The notes beneath the pieces were generated by a model that worked only from the letters and a program-made list of their open reading frames with translations, was not told the origin of the DNA and did not search any database. Positions 14,020 through 22,388 of a stretch of 47,344 bases of DNA are shown here, in pieces (position 1 is the first letter of the stretch; every line of letters begins with the position of its first letter). Source of the DNA: a virus; IMG/VR virus record IMGVR_UViG_3300035138_000041, positions 1-47,344 of that record, one strand, 5' to 3'. A program made the translations under genes and the position numbers.

Positions 14020-16138
14020 TGCAGCACAATTCGCGATCGAAATCGCCGCCCGCCTGAGCGGGGGGGACGCGACGTCAGCACAGCTCGACGCGATGGCGGA
14101 CCAATTGAGCGCGAGCGGTCGCGACGCTGGGCACTTCGAGGATGCGCTCGTGCGCGTGGGGCGGCAGCTTGACGCGGCGCGTGAAGCGCAAACGGAGGTC
14201 AATGGTCGGCTCGGCGAGGCCAAAGAACACTACAGCCAGTTGCAGAAGACGCTTAACAACGTGTCGAAAGCTGCGGAGCGGGCGGCTTTGAAGAACGGGG
14301 GTGTGGTACCCGAGGACCAAGCGGCACGAGTGGCCAAAGCGCGTGCTTCGCTCAACGACTACAAGCAGGTCGTGGCGGGCGTTGAAAAGCAGGCGTTGGA
14401 CGCGGCGAACGCCGTGAAGCGTATGGGCGCCCAGCATTCGAACCTCGGCCGCCTGCAGAAGCGTGTGAACGATCGACTCGGCGACGCGGCTACGAAGCTC
14501 TCGACTTTCCGCGGCGCGCTCGGCGACGTCGGCGGCCCGCTTGGCGAGTTCGGGGAGCGACTGCTGTTCCCCGTGCAAGCGTTCGTGGACTTGAACGAGT
14601 GGTTCGGCGTGAGCGCGGCCACGGCTACCGTGGCGGTCGTCGGCTTCGCTGCGCTCGCAGCCGCTGTTGCGCTCGTCACTGCGGCTGCGGTCGCGGGTAC
14701 CGTAGCGATCACGGCCTACGCGATCAAGCTTGCCGACACAAAGCGCGCGGCGGGGCTCGCACGCGAAGCGCTCGAAGCGGTGCACCCGGAGCTACGCGCG
14801 CTCAACGGTGAGGTCGCTGAGCTGTCGCGAACGACGGGACTCGCGGGGCCCGCGCTGCGTGGGCTCGCGATGCAGCTCAAAGACGCCAAGGTCAAGGCGT
14901 CTGATATGCCGGCTGCGCTGCGCGCAGTCGCGTTGGCAGAGTCCGCGCTTGGGCAAGGGCAAGGGCTCGCCTACTTCAACAAAGCGCTCAAAGACGCGAA
15001 GGGTAACGTAGACGAGGTCGCGCTCGCCACGCAACAGAAGCTCGGCGGGATCGTAGCTCGCCAAATGCTTGGCGTCGAAGCGCAATCGGCGCGGCTGCAG
15101 CGTGGCGTCACGGCGATCTTCAGCGGGCTTGAGATCACGCCCGCCCTCCAAGGGATGCGCACGCTCGTCGATCTATTCGATGAGAACAGCGTTGTTGCGA
15201 AGATCCTCAAAGGTGTTTTCGAAGGCATATTCCAGCCGATCGTTGACAGCGCACAGCTCGCAGCATGGGTCGTCGAAGCGTTCATCCTCGGTTTTCTGAT
15301 CGGTGTGTTGCGTCTGTACAAGATGCTCAAGCCGACGATTGATGCGGTCAGCGAACTGCTAGGGATCGACACTAGCGGATGGGACCTTGAGACAGTGCTC
15401 AAGGCTGTTGCGAAAGCGGCGGAGTACGTTGCACCGTTCTTGCTCGGCGTCGTCGCTGGCGTCGCATTGATTGGGACTGCGCTCGTTGCGACGTCGCTGC
15501 TGGTTATGGCGCCGCTCGCGGGGCTTGTGGCGCTGATTGTGGGCGTTGGCTACGCCGTCGTTCAAGCTGGGATCGCTGTGTTCTCAGGCGCAGCGCGCAT
15601 CGGCACTGCGATCGGTGATGCTGTGTTCGAGGCTGTGGCAGCGATCAAAGCTTTCGTGTCGAGCGCAACACAGCTCGGCTCCGACCTGATCATGGGGCTC
15701 GTGAAGGGCATCACCGGCGCGGCTGGCGCAGTCACCGGCGCGGTCACTGGCGCAGTCGGCGGGGCTATCGCGGCGGCCAAACGTCAGCTTGGGATCGCCA
15801 GCCCATCGAAGGTGTTTGCGCAGCTCGGTGGGTACACTGGCGAGGGGTACGTCGAGGGGGTCGAGGGCGAGACGAGTGCCGCCAAGCGCGCCATGGCGGA
15901 CCTCACGGCTCCGCCGGACGTGCGTGCCGCACGGGGCGCGAGCACGCAGCCCGACGCGAGCGCACACACAGGCGCTGACGGCGCGCGCGCCGGCGCGCAG
16001 AACGTGATCGACTTGCGCGGCGCAACGCTCACGTTCGGTGGCGAGGGGGACGCACCGACTTCAATCGAGCGGTTCGGCGAGATGCTGACGCGCACGCTTG
16101 AAGGTGATGTGCTGCAGCTTGTGGGGGCCTTGGCATGA
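14012..16138 (+). CDS. Tail tape measure protein
   Basis: Tape measure, 708 residues from a GTG overlapping the chaperone frame. It has a long helical N-terminal half (REAQTEVNGRLGEAKEHYSQLQKTLNNVSKAAERA), a hydrophobic cluster near residues 200-235 and a second near 470-530, then the end-domain motif KRQLGIASPSKVFAQLGGYTGEGYVEGVEG typical of phage tape measures. It sets tail length; at the usual 0.15 nm per residue it implies a tail of roughly 105 nm. The last base overlaps the next ATG. Confidence 0.9.
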   Translation: MADAAQFAIEIAARLSGGDATSAQLDAMADQLSASGRDAGHFEDALVRVGRQLDAAREAQTEVNGRLGEAKEHYSQLQKTLNNVSKAAERAALKNGGVVPEDQAARVAKARASLNDYKQVVAGVEKQALDAANAVKRMGAQHSNLGRLQKRVNDRLGDAATKLSTFRGALGDVGGPLGEFGERLLFPVQAFVDLNEWFGVSAATATVAVVGFAALAAAVALVTAAAVAGTVAITAYAIKLADTKRAAGLAREALEAVHPELRALNGEVAELSRTTGLAGPALRGLAMQLKDAKVKASDMPAALRAVALAESALGQGQGLAYFNKALKDAKGNVDEVALATQQKLGGIVARQMLGVEAQSARLQRGVTAIFSGLEITPALQGMRTLVDLFDENSVVAKILKGVFEGIFQPIVDSAQLAAWVVEAFILGFLIGVLRLYKMLKPTIDAVSELLGIDTSGWDLETVLKAVAKAAEYVAPFLLGVVAGVALIGTALVATSLLVMAPLAGLVALIVGVGYAVVQAGIAVFSGAARIGTAIGDAVFEAVAAIKAFVSSATQLGSDLIMGLVKGITGAAGAVTGAVTGAVGGAIAAAKRQLGIASPSKVFAQLGGYTGEGYVEGVEGETSAAKRAMADLTAPPDVRAARGASTQPDASAHTGADGARAGAQNVIDLRGATLTFGGEGDAPTSIERFGEMLTRTLEGDVLQLVGALA

Positions 16139-16344
16139 TGCGCGGCATCGTAATCCCAAAGCAGTGCGCAGGCAAAATACAGTTGACTTGCGGGCGTTGC
16201 GGTAAAACACGGACGGTTGCGCGCGAACCGTACGATCCGGCGAACGCCGTACTTTGCATCACTAACGAGTGCGATCGTTGCCACGCGGCAAGCGGCGGAT
16301 TCGGAGAGGCTTGGTACTTCGATGCGAAGGGGTCGCCCGCATGA
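16135..16344 (+). CDS. Zinc-ribbon small protein
   Basis: A 69-residue protein with CGRC (about 19-22) and CDRC (about 46-49), plus an extra Cys at 41: a standard two-knuckle zinc ribbon. It lies between tape measure and baseplate genes with four-base overlaps on both sides, so it is expressed with the tail proteins. It could be a minor structural or assembly factor. Such a zinc ribbon in a tail operon is uncommon and its role is unknown. Confidence 0.6.
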   Translation: MMRGIVIPKQCAGKIQLTCGRCGKTRTVAREPYDPANAVLCITNECDRCHAASGGFGEAWYFDAKGSPA

Positions 16345-16883
16345 CGCTCTCCCCGCACGCGTTCCCCGAGCTGTACTCTCGGATCAATCTCGGCGGTCGC
16401 TGGTCGCCCGGCGTTGTCACGCTCACCGGTCACGATCGCGATCAGGATTGGGACGTTCAGAAGGCGAAGGGGTCCGAAGGCGCCAGCTCGAAATACACGG
16501 GCGCCCCTGTCGGGCAGTTCCAGGCGTCGTTCTACCTCGCGGACGCGGACGACCTCGACGCATGGCCCGCATTCCAGGCGCTGATTGAGAGCACGACGCG
16601 CGGGCCCGAGCCGGTCGCGCTACCCGTGTTTCACCCCGATCTCAACGCGAACGGCTACACCGAAGTCGTCAACGGCGGCGTCGGGGGATTGCTGTGGGAC
16701 GGCCGCAACGGCGCGACGGTGATCGTCAAGTTTCTCGAGTACCGCCCGCCGAAGCCTAAGCCTGCCGCGAGTGCGACGGGCGGAAGCGGCGATGGCGCGA
16801 GCGAGAATGAGGAGCGCTACGACCCCAACCGAGAAGCGCGCGCTGAGCTACAGGGCCTGTACGATGAGGTGTCATCGCCATGA
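16341..16883 (+). CDS. Baseplate-region structural protein
   Basis: A 180-residue protein following the tape measure. The core reads YSRINLGGRWSPGVVTLTGHDRDQDWDVQKAKGSEGASSKYTGAPVGQFQASFYLADADDLDAWPAFQALIE, then a beta region (VALPVFHPDLNANGYTEVVNGGVGGLLWDG) and a charged, Pro-rich tail (EYRPPKPKPAAS). The position suggests a baseplate hub adaptor or tail-tube initiator, comparable to the LysM-type hub proteins of other myoviruses. The family is not recognised with confidence. It is the last gene before the 245-bp non-coding element. Confidence 0.55.
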   Translation: MTLSPHAFPELYSRINLGGRWSPGVVTLTGHDRDQDWDVQKAKGSEGASSKYTGAPVGQFQASFYLADADDLDAWPAFQALIESTTRGPEPVALPVFHPDLNANGYTEVVNGGVGGLLWDGRNGATVIVKFLEYRPPKPKPAASATGGSGDGASENEERYDPNREARAELQGLYDEVSSP

Positions 16884-16885
16884 CC

Positions 16886-17109
16886 GGGGTAGATCACGCT
16901 ATCACTAGCCTAGTGTGTGTGCGTCCGGGGCCCGGCGGGGAGAGTTACGCTTTGGCTGAGGTGTGCCCGGCCCGACGGTGCCGGCGCGTCAAACGACGCC
17001 ATAAGCGTAGCATACTCTCGTCCCCCTGTCAAGGGCGGGCTGTTAGGCCCGCCCGAGCGGGGCGACCCACGGGACCCCGGCGCGCACTGTCACGCGGAGG
17101 CGACGCCCG
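16886..17109. repeat. Non-coding structured element, copy A
   Basis: About 224 bp without a credible gene, inside an otherwise gapless tail operon. It aligns along its length, in the same orientation, with 46822-47053. Conserved blocks include GGGGTAGATC, ATCACTAG, GTGTGTGCG, GGGGCCC, CCCGACGGTG, CATAAGC, CTGTCAAGGG and TCACGCGG. Two stems show compensatory change between copies: GGGCGGGC/GCCCGCCC (17033-17040/17047-17054) becomes GGGTGGGC/GCCCACCC, and CGTC/GACG (16987-16990/16995-16998) becomes GGTC/GACC. A non-triplet length difference argues against coding. A regulatory RNA, promoter-leader unit or protein-binding site is possible. Confidence 0.75.
17004..17032 (-). promoter_or_regulatory. 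Leftward promoter candidate in element A
   Basis: On the minus strand TTGACA (17032-17027) is a perfect -35, followed after 17 nt by TACGCT (17009-17004). The same TTGACA with a 17-nt spacer is kept in copy B. Transcription here would run leftward, antisense to the baseplate gene ending at 16883, and I see no credible minus-strand gene to receive it. The -10 match is only fair. Confidence 0.4.
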
Positions 17110-17127
17110 CCACGCCAAGGGGGCACC

Positions 17128-18291
17128 GTGACGCTCGTCTCTCTCGCCGGCACGTCCGCGACGGGGCTGCGCCTGACGCTTCCCGCGTGGGGGCTGTGGT
17201 GGGCCGACGTCACGACCGAGGACGATGCTGGCTTGAGCGTCGGTGACACGGCCTCGCTGGACGTCACGGGCACCGCATGTGCGTGCGCCGTAGTCGCTGC
17301 CGGTGTCGTGGAGGGCCGCGGCGCGTATCGGCTCGTGGGGGGCGTTGGGGGCTGGGGCCAGACTGTCGTGCGTCGAGGCTATCAGGACGACCTGGGCGTG
17401 CGCGTTTCGACGGTGCTCAGCGACGTTGCGTCCACAGTGGGCGAGACGCTCGCGGACGTCCCGACGACACGCCTAGGTACGCGATTCGCACGTCCGGCGG
17501 GGCCTGCGTCTGCGGTGCTCGCGCTCGTCGCTGACCGGGCGTGGTACGTGGGGCTCGACGGCGTGACGCGATTTGGGGCGCGGGCTGCGAGCACGTACAC
17601 CGGCGACGCGCCGCGAACGCGCCTTGATCCAGCGGGGTCGATCGTTGAGCTCGCCACTGAGTCGATCGATGAGCTCGTGCCCGGCGTGAGCGTGGACGGT
17701 AGCGAACCCGCGACGGATGTTGAGTTCTCGCTTGACGGCGACCGCTTCACGGTGCGCGTCTACAGCGGCACGCGCACGTCTCGCCGACCAGACGCGTTGC
17801 AGCAGCTGCTCAACGCGCTCGACCCGCGGCGAAAATTTCGCGGTGCGTTCGAGTATCGTGTCGTCACCCAGGAAGGCGATCGCTTGAATCTGCAGCCTGT
17901 GCGCGTGGCGAGTGGGATGCCCGATCTGTCGCGCGTCGAAGTTCGGCTATCGGCTGGCATCAAGGCGCAGCACACGCTAGGGTCCACCGTCATGGTGAGC
18001 TTTGCAGACGCAGACCCCTCGCGGCCGTTCGTGTTCACAGGTGACGCAGCGGGGGCGCCAGGGTGGTCACCGACGACGCTCGATCTGCAAGGCACGAGCG
18101 ACGCGATCGCGTTGGCGAGTGATGTGGACGCGCGGCTCACTGACTTGCACGATGCGATCTCAGGCGCCGCCGTGCTAGGCGGCGATGGCGGAGCTACGTT
18201 CAAAACGAACATCATCGCTGCTCTGACTGCGGCGACCGCACCCGACCCCTGGCCCACGTCAACCGCAAGCTCGAAAGTGAGGGCCGTCTGA
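17128..18291 (+). CDS. Baseplate hub/spike protein (gp45/gpV-like)
   Basis: A 387-residue baseplate protein. The N-terminal two thirds are beta-rich with repeated VTGTACACAVVAAGVVEGRGAYRLVGG and YVGLDGVTRFGARA segments. Residues about 230-320 contain RKFRGAFEYRVVTQEGDRLNLQPVRVASGMPDLSRVEVRLSAGIKAQHTLGSTVMVSFADADPSRPFVFTGD, the OB-fold/spike-base pattern of gpV- and Mu gp45-like proteins. The C-terminus has KTNIIAALTAATAP. It would form the membrane-piercing centre of the baseplate. The start is a GTG directly after the non-coding element, without a strong ribosome binding site. Confidence 0.7.
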   Translation: MTLVSLAGTSATGLRLTLPAWGLWWADVTTEDDAGLSVGDTASLDVTGTACACAVVAAGVVEGRGAYRLVGGVGGWGQTVVRRGYQDDLGVRVSTVLSDVASTVGETLADVPTTRLGTRFARPAGPASAVLALVADRAWYVGLDGVTRFGARAASTYTGDAPRTRLDPAGSIVELATESIDELVPGVSVDGSEPATDVEFSLDGDRFTVRVYSGTRTSRRPDALQQLLNALDPRRKFRGAFEYRVVTQEGDRLNLQPVRVASGMPDLSRVEVRLSAGIKAQHTLGSTVMVSFADADPSRPFVFTGDAAGAPGWSPTTLDLQGTSDAIALASDVDARLTDLHDAISGAAVLGGDGGATFKTNIIAALTAATAPDPWPTSTASSKVRAV

Positions 18292-18707
18292 TGGCCGAAG
18301 GATACGGCGTTAGCGTGTGGTGCCTCGACTCGCTTCAGACGGGGCGGTACGTGAGCGGTGTGCGTGCTGTCGCGCAGTCGATCTATCGGCGGCTCACGAC
18401 TCCGCGCGGCACTCTCCGCGGCGGCGCAGAGGAGAGCACGTTCGGGCTCGACCTACCCGGGCTTGTCGGGAGCGCAACGACGCCAGCAGATCTCGCGGCG
18501 CTACCCGTGCGCATTCAAGCGGAGTTGCTCAAGGACGATCGCATCGCACGTGTCGTCGCTACAGTGACTGACGAGACGCTCGGGCCTGGCGAGACGACGC
18601 TCACGGTTGGTCTCGCTGTCACGCTCAACGACTCGCAAGGATCGTTCACGCTCACGCTTGCGGTGGATGACATGACTGTCGAGATACTAGGAGCTCTCCC
18701 GTCATGA
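18291..18707 (+). CDS. Baseplate wedge protein, gp25/W-like
   Basis: A 138-residue protein with features of the T4 gp25/P2 gpW wedge family: VWCLDSLQTGRYVSGVRAVAQSIYRRLTTPRGTLRGG near the start (lysozyme-like fold without catalytic residues), an ELLKDDRIARVVATVT helix and a C-terminal VTLNDSQGSFTLTLAVDD. It nucleates sheath assembly and joins the hub to the J-like wedge encoded next. It overlaps both neighbours by one to four bases. Confidence 0.75.
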   Translation: MAEGYGVSVWCLDSLQTGRYVSGVRAVAQSIYRRLTTPRGTLRGGAEESTFGLDLPGLVGSATTPADLAALPVRIQAELLKDDRIARVVATVTDETLGPGETTLTVGLAVTLNDSQGSFTLTLAVDDMTVEILGALPS

Positions 18708-19816
18708 CGATCAGCATCGGAACTCTGTTCTCGTCCGCGACCGCGGCGAGCATCCTCGCCACAGGCCTCGAGATTGCGCAAGCGCTTGGGCTTCCGGTGA
18801 CGTCGTGGCGTGTGGACGACTCGGCACGCGCGTTGATCAAGTTCGCCGCCGAAGTGCTGGGTGATCGCGAGACGCTTGCCGAGGTCGTTATCAAAGGAGG
18901 TTTTCTTTCAAGCGCTGAGGATGATTGGCTGACGCTTCTCGCTGATGAGGTGTACGACGTCCAGCGCACTGAGGCGAGTTACGCTACGAGCACGATCACG
19001 CTTAACAATGGCGGGGGTGGATACTACGAGTTCAGCGCGGGTGACCTCGCGGTCAAGTCAAGTCTGACTGACAAGACGTATCAGAGTTCGAACGCGACGA
19101 TCGTCACGCTCGCGGCGGGCGAGAGCAAGACGATTAGCGTCACGGCGGACGAGGCCGGTAGCGATAGCGCAGCGGGCACGGATGAGATCGACACGCTTGT
19201 CACGACGGTCCCGGGCGTGACGATCACGGCGAGCACTGTCGCGACGGCGAGCGACAAGCAGTCAGACGCGTCGCTGCGGATTCAGTGCCGCGCTACGCTC
19301 GGGGCGCTTAGTCCCAACGGGCCGCCTGACGCCTACGAGTATGTCGCGCGTAATAGCGATCTGACGGGTGTCGATGACGTTACGCGCGCTAAGGCGCTCG
19401 AGAATACGAGCGACGGGACGGTAGTTGTCTACGTGGCAAGCTCGAGCGGAGCTGTCGCGGGGGCTAGCGTGACGGCTGTGCAGACGGCGCTCGAGTTGTG
19501 GGCAGAGCCGCTGTGCATCCAGGCGACCGCCACTAACTCGAGCGCACACACGATCGACGTTACCGCTACCGTGAGCGGCGGGGGCGTGCCGGCTACGCTT
19601 AGCGCGGACGTGAGCGCGGCGCTGGCGACGCTGTTCTCGGAGATCGAGATCGGTGGCACGGTGGCGTTGTCGGCGTTGTACGCGACGATTCACGGCTATC
19701 TCGTCGCGCAGGGTGTGACGTCGCCGACTGTCACGATCACGGCGCCAACGGGCGACACGGCGCTCGCCGCGGGCGAAGTCCCCACGAACGGAACGATCGA
19801 CGTGACGGAGGTGTGA
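18704..19816 (+). CDS. Baseplate J-like protein
   Basis: A 370-residue member of the baseplate J/Mu gp47 family. An N-terminal helical region (TSWRVDDSARALIKFAAEVLGDRETLAEVVIKGGFLSSAEDDWLTLLADEVYDVQR) leads into the beta-rich middle with AGESKTISVTADEAGSDSAAGTDEID. The signature RIQCRATLGALSPNGPPDAYEYVARNSDLTGVDDVTRAKA follows near residue 190. The C-terminal helix-strand domain ends TGDTALAAGEVPTNGTIDVTEV. It forms the wedge periphery with the W-like and I-like proteins encoded on either side. Confidence 0.8.
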   Translation: MTISIGTLFSSATAASILATGLEIAQALGLPVTSWRVDDSARALIKFAAEVLGDRETLAEVVIKGGFLSSAEDDWLTLLADEVYDVQRTEASYATSTITLNNGGGGYYEFSAGDLAVKSSLTDKTYQSSNATIVTLAAGESKTISVTADEAGSDSAAGTDEIDTLVTTVPGVTITASTVATASDKQSDASLRIQCRATLGALSPNGPPDAYEYVARNSDLTGVDDVTRAKALENTSDGTVVVYVASSSGAVAGASVTAVQTALELWAEPLCIQATATNSSAHTIDVTATVSGGGVPATLSADVSAALATLFSEIEIGGTVALSALYATIHGYLVAQGVTSPTVTITAPTGDTALAAGEVPTNGTIDVTEV

Positions 19817-21195
19817 TGGCCGCCAACTTCCGCACGCTGTTTCGATTTCTCGTTCCCGCGTGGCTCTCACGTGGCGAGGGCGGGTTGCTGTTGCACACGG
19901 TCACGACGCTGATTGACGTGCACCAGCAGCGCTTGCTCGATGGTGTGCGCTCACGCTTTCCGTCGCGAGCCGGTACGTCGGCGCTCGCGTCGCTAAGCTA
20001 CGACCGCGGTTTGACACGCGGGCGCGATGAGACGGACGCGCACTTCGCCGAGCGGCTCAAGGCGTGGCGCGGTCGCGCTGGGCACCTCACGCGTGGCAAC
20101 GCGTTTGCTTTTCTGCGCCAGCTGTCGGAGTACTGGGGGGCTCTCGCATGTTGGACCGTGGACACGAAAGGCAACAAACGCGCGCGTGCTGCCGACGGCA
20201 CAGAGACGGCGAGCGCAATCTCGTGGACGTGGGACACTGTAGCCGCTGCGCAGTGGGGACGTTTTTGGGTCGTGCTCGACGCGGGCGCTACGCTTGAAGC
20301 GCAAGATGATTTCGCCAACACGATCGGGATCGCTAGCTCGACCCCTTACGATTGGGTAGCTGTGCGACAGTTGCTCGCGTCGCCGTTTCAGTGGGCGCCG
20401 AGCGGCACGCTTCCGCAGTGGCTCATCGTGTCGCTCGACGGGAGCGCGCCAACCCCGGACGCGACGTGGGAGTACTGGGGTGTCGCTGGCGACGGTTCGA
20501 TTGTCGAGCCTGCGCGGTCGGACGACTACCGGTACGTGGCGCTGCGCGCTGAGCTCAAAGACTACGCCGGCGAAGCGGACCGGGCTGCGCCCGCAGTCGA
20601 GTGCTCGATCCTCGGGTTCGCGGAAGCTGACCTCGACGACTGGACGGACACGCAGATCACGTCGGTGACTGCGGCTGGGATCACGACGCTGACGCCGTCG
20701 GCAACACCAGCGGTCTATCACTACATCTCGAGCCCGTGGACGTCGTTTGAGACTGACCGATTCTTTACGTTCGCGGTCAAAGCGAAACGCGGCGCAGGTA
20801 GCTACAACCTGCAACTGACGATATCGGATCCAGTCAATCCGGATCCTGTCGTGAAGTTCGACCTGTCGAGCGGGACCGTTGAGTCCACGTCGAACGGCGG
20901 GCGAGGTTATTGCGACGGAGTCCCCGACGGTGACGGCTACTACACGTGCATATTCAGCTACACTGGCACGATCAGCGCGGTGCGGATTCAGGTGCTCGAT
21001 GCGACATTTCTCCCAGCCTACGCGGGCGACGGCAGCACGATTCTCGTGCAGGAAGTGCTGGAAAATCTGCTCGCAGGAAACCCCGAGTCGTTTCCGACGA
21101 CAATCACGATGCCAGACGGATCGACATACGCCGGCGACTCTGCTACATTCCCCGCGACGATCTCGCTCTTTGACGACGGAGATATTCCTGAATGA
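19816..21195 (+). CDS. Tail protein I-like (Mu gp48) with C-terminal beta domain
   Basis: A 459-residue protein in the P2 gpI/Mu gp48 position. Residues 1-110 hold the helical head (FLVPAWLSRGEGGLLLHTVTTLIDVHQQRLLDGVRSRFPSRAGTSALASLSYDRGLTRGRDETDAHFAERLKAWRG). Residues about 110-250 are Trp-rich (TWDTVAAAQWGRFWVVLDAG, SLDGSAPTPDATWEYWG). Residues about 255-400 resemble a carbohydrate-binding beta sandwich (SSPWTSFETDRFFTFAVKAKRGAGSYNLQLTISDP), followed by a final TITMPDGSTYAG segment. It probably anchors fibres to the baseplate and may bind host sugars. A GTG three bases upstream is an alternative start. Confidence 0.65.
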   Translation: MAANFRTLFRFLVPAWLSRGEGGLLLHTVTTLIDVHQQRLLDGVRSRFPSRAGTSALASLSYDRGLTRGRDETDAHFAERLKAWRGRAGHLTRGNAFAFLRQLSEYWGALACWTVDTKGNKRARAADGTETASAISWTWDTVAAAQWGRFWVVLDAGATLEAQDDFANTIGIASSTPYDWVAVRQLLASPFQWAPSGTLPQWLIVSLDGSAPTPDATWEYWGVAGDGSIVEPARSDDYRYVALRAELKDYAGEADRAAPAVECSILGFAEADLDDWTDTQITSVTAAGITTLTPSATPAVYHYISSPWTSFETDRFFTFAVKAKRGAGSYNLQLTISDPVNPDPVVKFDLSSGTVESTSNGGRGYCDGVPDGDGYYTCIFSYTGTISAVRIQVLDATFLPAYAGDGSTILVQEVLENLLAGNPESFPTTITMPDGSTYAGDSATFPATISLFDDGDIPE

Positions 21196-21962
21196 CGATC
21201 TCAGCTAACAGCGTCACGCCCTCGCTTGGGCAGCTCGCCGATCGGACTGCGTGTCTTGTGCCCGACGTGCAGGTGTTCACGGCCAACGACACGTGGACGA
21301 AGCCGGCGTTGGCGCTAGCGCATCGCGTGATCGTGGTGCCTGGGGGAGGCGGCAGCGGCGGCACTGCTGCTGGGGGTGGGGACGGAGGCAGCGGCGGGGG
21401 TGCGTGCGGCGAGATCAAAGTGCGCGACGTAGACGCTGATGAGATGCCGTCATCGTTGACGATTACGGTGGGTGTCGGCGGAACAGCTGGCGCGATTGGC
21501 GGCGCTGGGGGGCAAGGTGGCACGAGTTCTGCGATCGCTACCGGGTTTAGCATTTCTGGCGTGGGCGGTCTCGGCGGGGCTGCGGGTACGGGCGGTGGTC
21601 CTGGCGCGGGTGGTTCCGCGAGTTCGAGCACGACCGCATACAGCGCTGCCGGTGGAACAGGCGGTACGCTCGGCGGTGGCGGCGGAACGGGAGCTAATGG
21701 CGATGTTGCGTACACTGGCGCCGGCGGAGCGGGCGGAGCGGGCCAAGCTGTAGGTAGCGGCGGCTACGGCTATGGTGCGGGCGCCGGCGGATCAACGACA
21801 GACGACGGTACTTCTGGCGGTGGAGGGGGTGGAGCCGGAGGCTTCGGGTCAACTAAACTCGCGGAGGATGGTAATGTCGGTACTGGCGCGGCTGGCGCGG
21901 CTGGCGGTGTTGGTGCGTCAGGGATCGTAATCGTGATCACGTATCGAGGAGTAGCCGTGTGA
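21192..21962 (+). CDS. Glycine-rich tail tip/fibre protein
   Basis: A 256-residue protein with a short N-terminal attachment region (SLGQLADRTACLVPDVQVFTANDTWTKP) followed by about 200 residues dominated by Gly (GGGGSGGTAAGGGDGGSGGG, GGAGGAGQAVGSGGYGYGAG) and a final strand, GIVIVITYRGVAV. The TWTKP opening and Gly runs match the poly-glycine sandwich domain of phage tail-tip adhesins, which bind surface receptors through loops between glycine helices. It ends directly against the convergent metalloprotease gene. Confidence 0.7.
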   Translation: MTISANSVTPSLGQLADRTACLVPDVQVFTANDTWTKPALALAHRVIVVPGGGGSGGTAAGGGDGGSGGGACGEIKVRDVDADEMPSSLTITVGVGGTAGAIGGAGGQGGTSSAIATGFSISGVGGLGGAAGTGGGPGAGGSASSSTTAYSAAGGTGGTLGGGGGTGANGDVAYTGAGGAGGAGQAVGSGGYGYGAGAGGSTTDDGTSGGGGGGAGGFGSTKLAEDGNVGTGAAGAAGGVGASGIVIVITYRGVAV

Positions 21963-22388
21963 TCACAAAACCCACGCGCAACCGTCTATCGCTACAGTCC
22001 CGCACGCCGCCGATGGCGTTGTCGGTGACATCAACGCGCACGGATCGGGGTCGTGGTCGTACCCTAGTACATGTCCAATCTCGTGCGCTAGCACAGTGCC
22101 TACTCCTGCCGACTGGTCCCACGCTGACGGGTCAAGTACGATCGTCCGTGAGGGAGCGTGCGCCTCGCCGACAAGGCCGTCGAGGGGGGCTACCGTGACG
22201 GATATCGCGCCCTCTTCGCAGCTGAGATACGCCCCCCACACTCGGGCGGAGAGATCCAGGTCAGCGTCTGTCAGATCGCTTGAGCATACGGCAAGCGTCG
22301 GCAGAGCAGGCTCGCAGGAGTCGGTGGGTGCAGCCGGCGAGCCGGAGCAAGAAGCAGTTAGCAGCAGTAGCAGGGACAGCGTTCTCAT
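21963..22388 (-). CDS. Matrixin-like zinc metalloprotease lipoprotein
   Basis: A 141-residue secreted protein on the opposite strand to all tail genes. MRTLSLLLLLTASC is a signal peptide with a lipobox-like end. HEIGHVLGYDH (about 103-113) is the metzincin zinc site HExxHxxGxxH, and the Met-turn follows in CALMSP. Six Cys outside the signal suggest disulphides. It is near the minimal length for a matrixin catalytic domain. Related small lipoprotein matrixins occur in myxobacteria, so acquisition from a host is likely. It might cleave surface proteins of the host or of competing cells. It is monocistronic, with its own promoter. Confidence 0.7.
   Translation of the reverse strand: MRTLSLLLLLTASCSGSPAAPTDSCEPALPTLAVCSSDLTDADLDLSARVWGAYLSCEEGAISVTVAPLDGLVGEAHAPSRTIVLDPSAWDQSAGVGTVLAHEIGHVLGYDHDPDPCALMSPTTPSAACGTVAIDGCAWVL

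Noticed and set aside
16880-17131. Plus-strand open frame across element A, similar in part to the plus-strand frame across element B (46807-47076)
   Set aside because: The resemblance follows from DNA similarity. Length differences between copies are not all multiples of three, composition is Arg/Pro/Gly noise, no good ribosome binding site is present, and stem-compensating changes better explain conservation.
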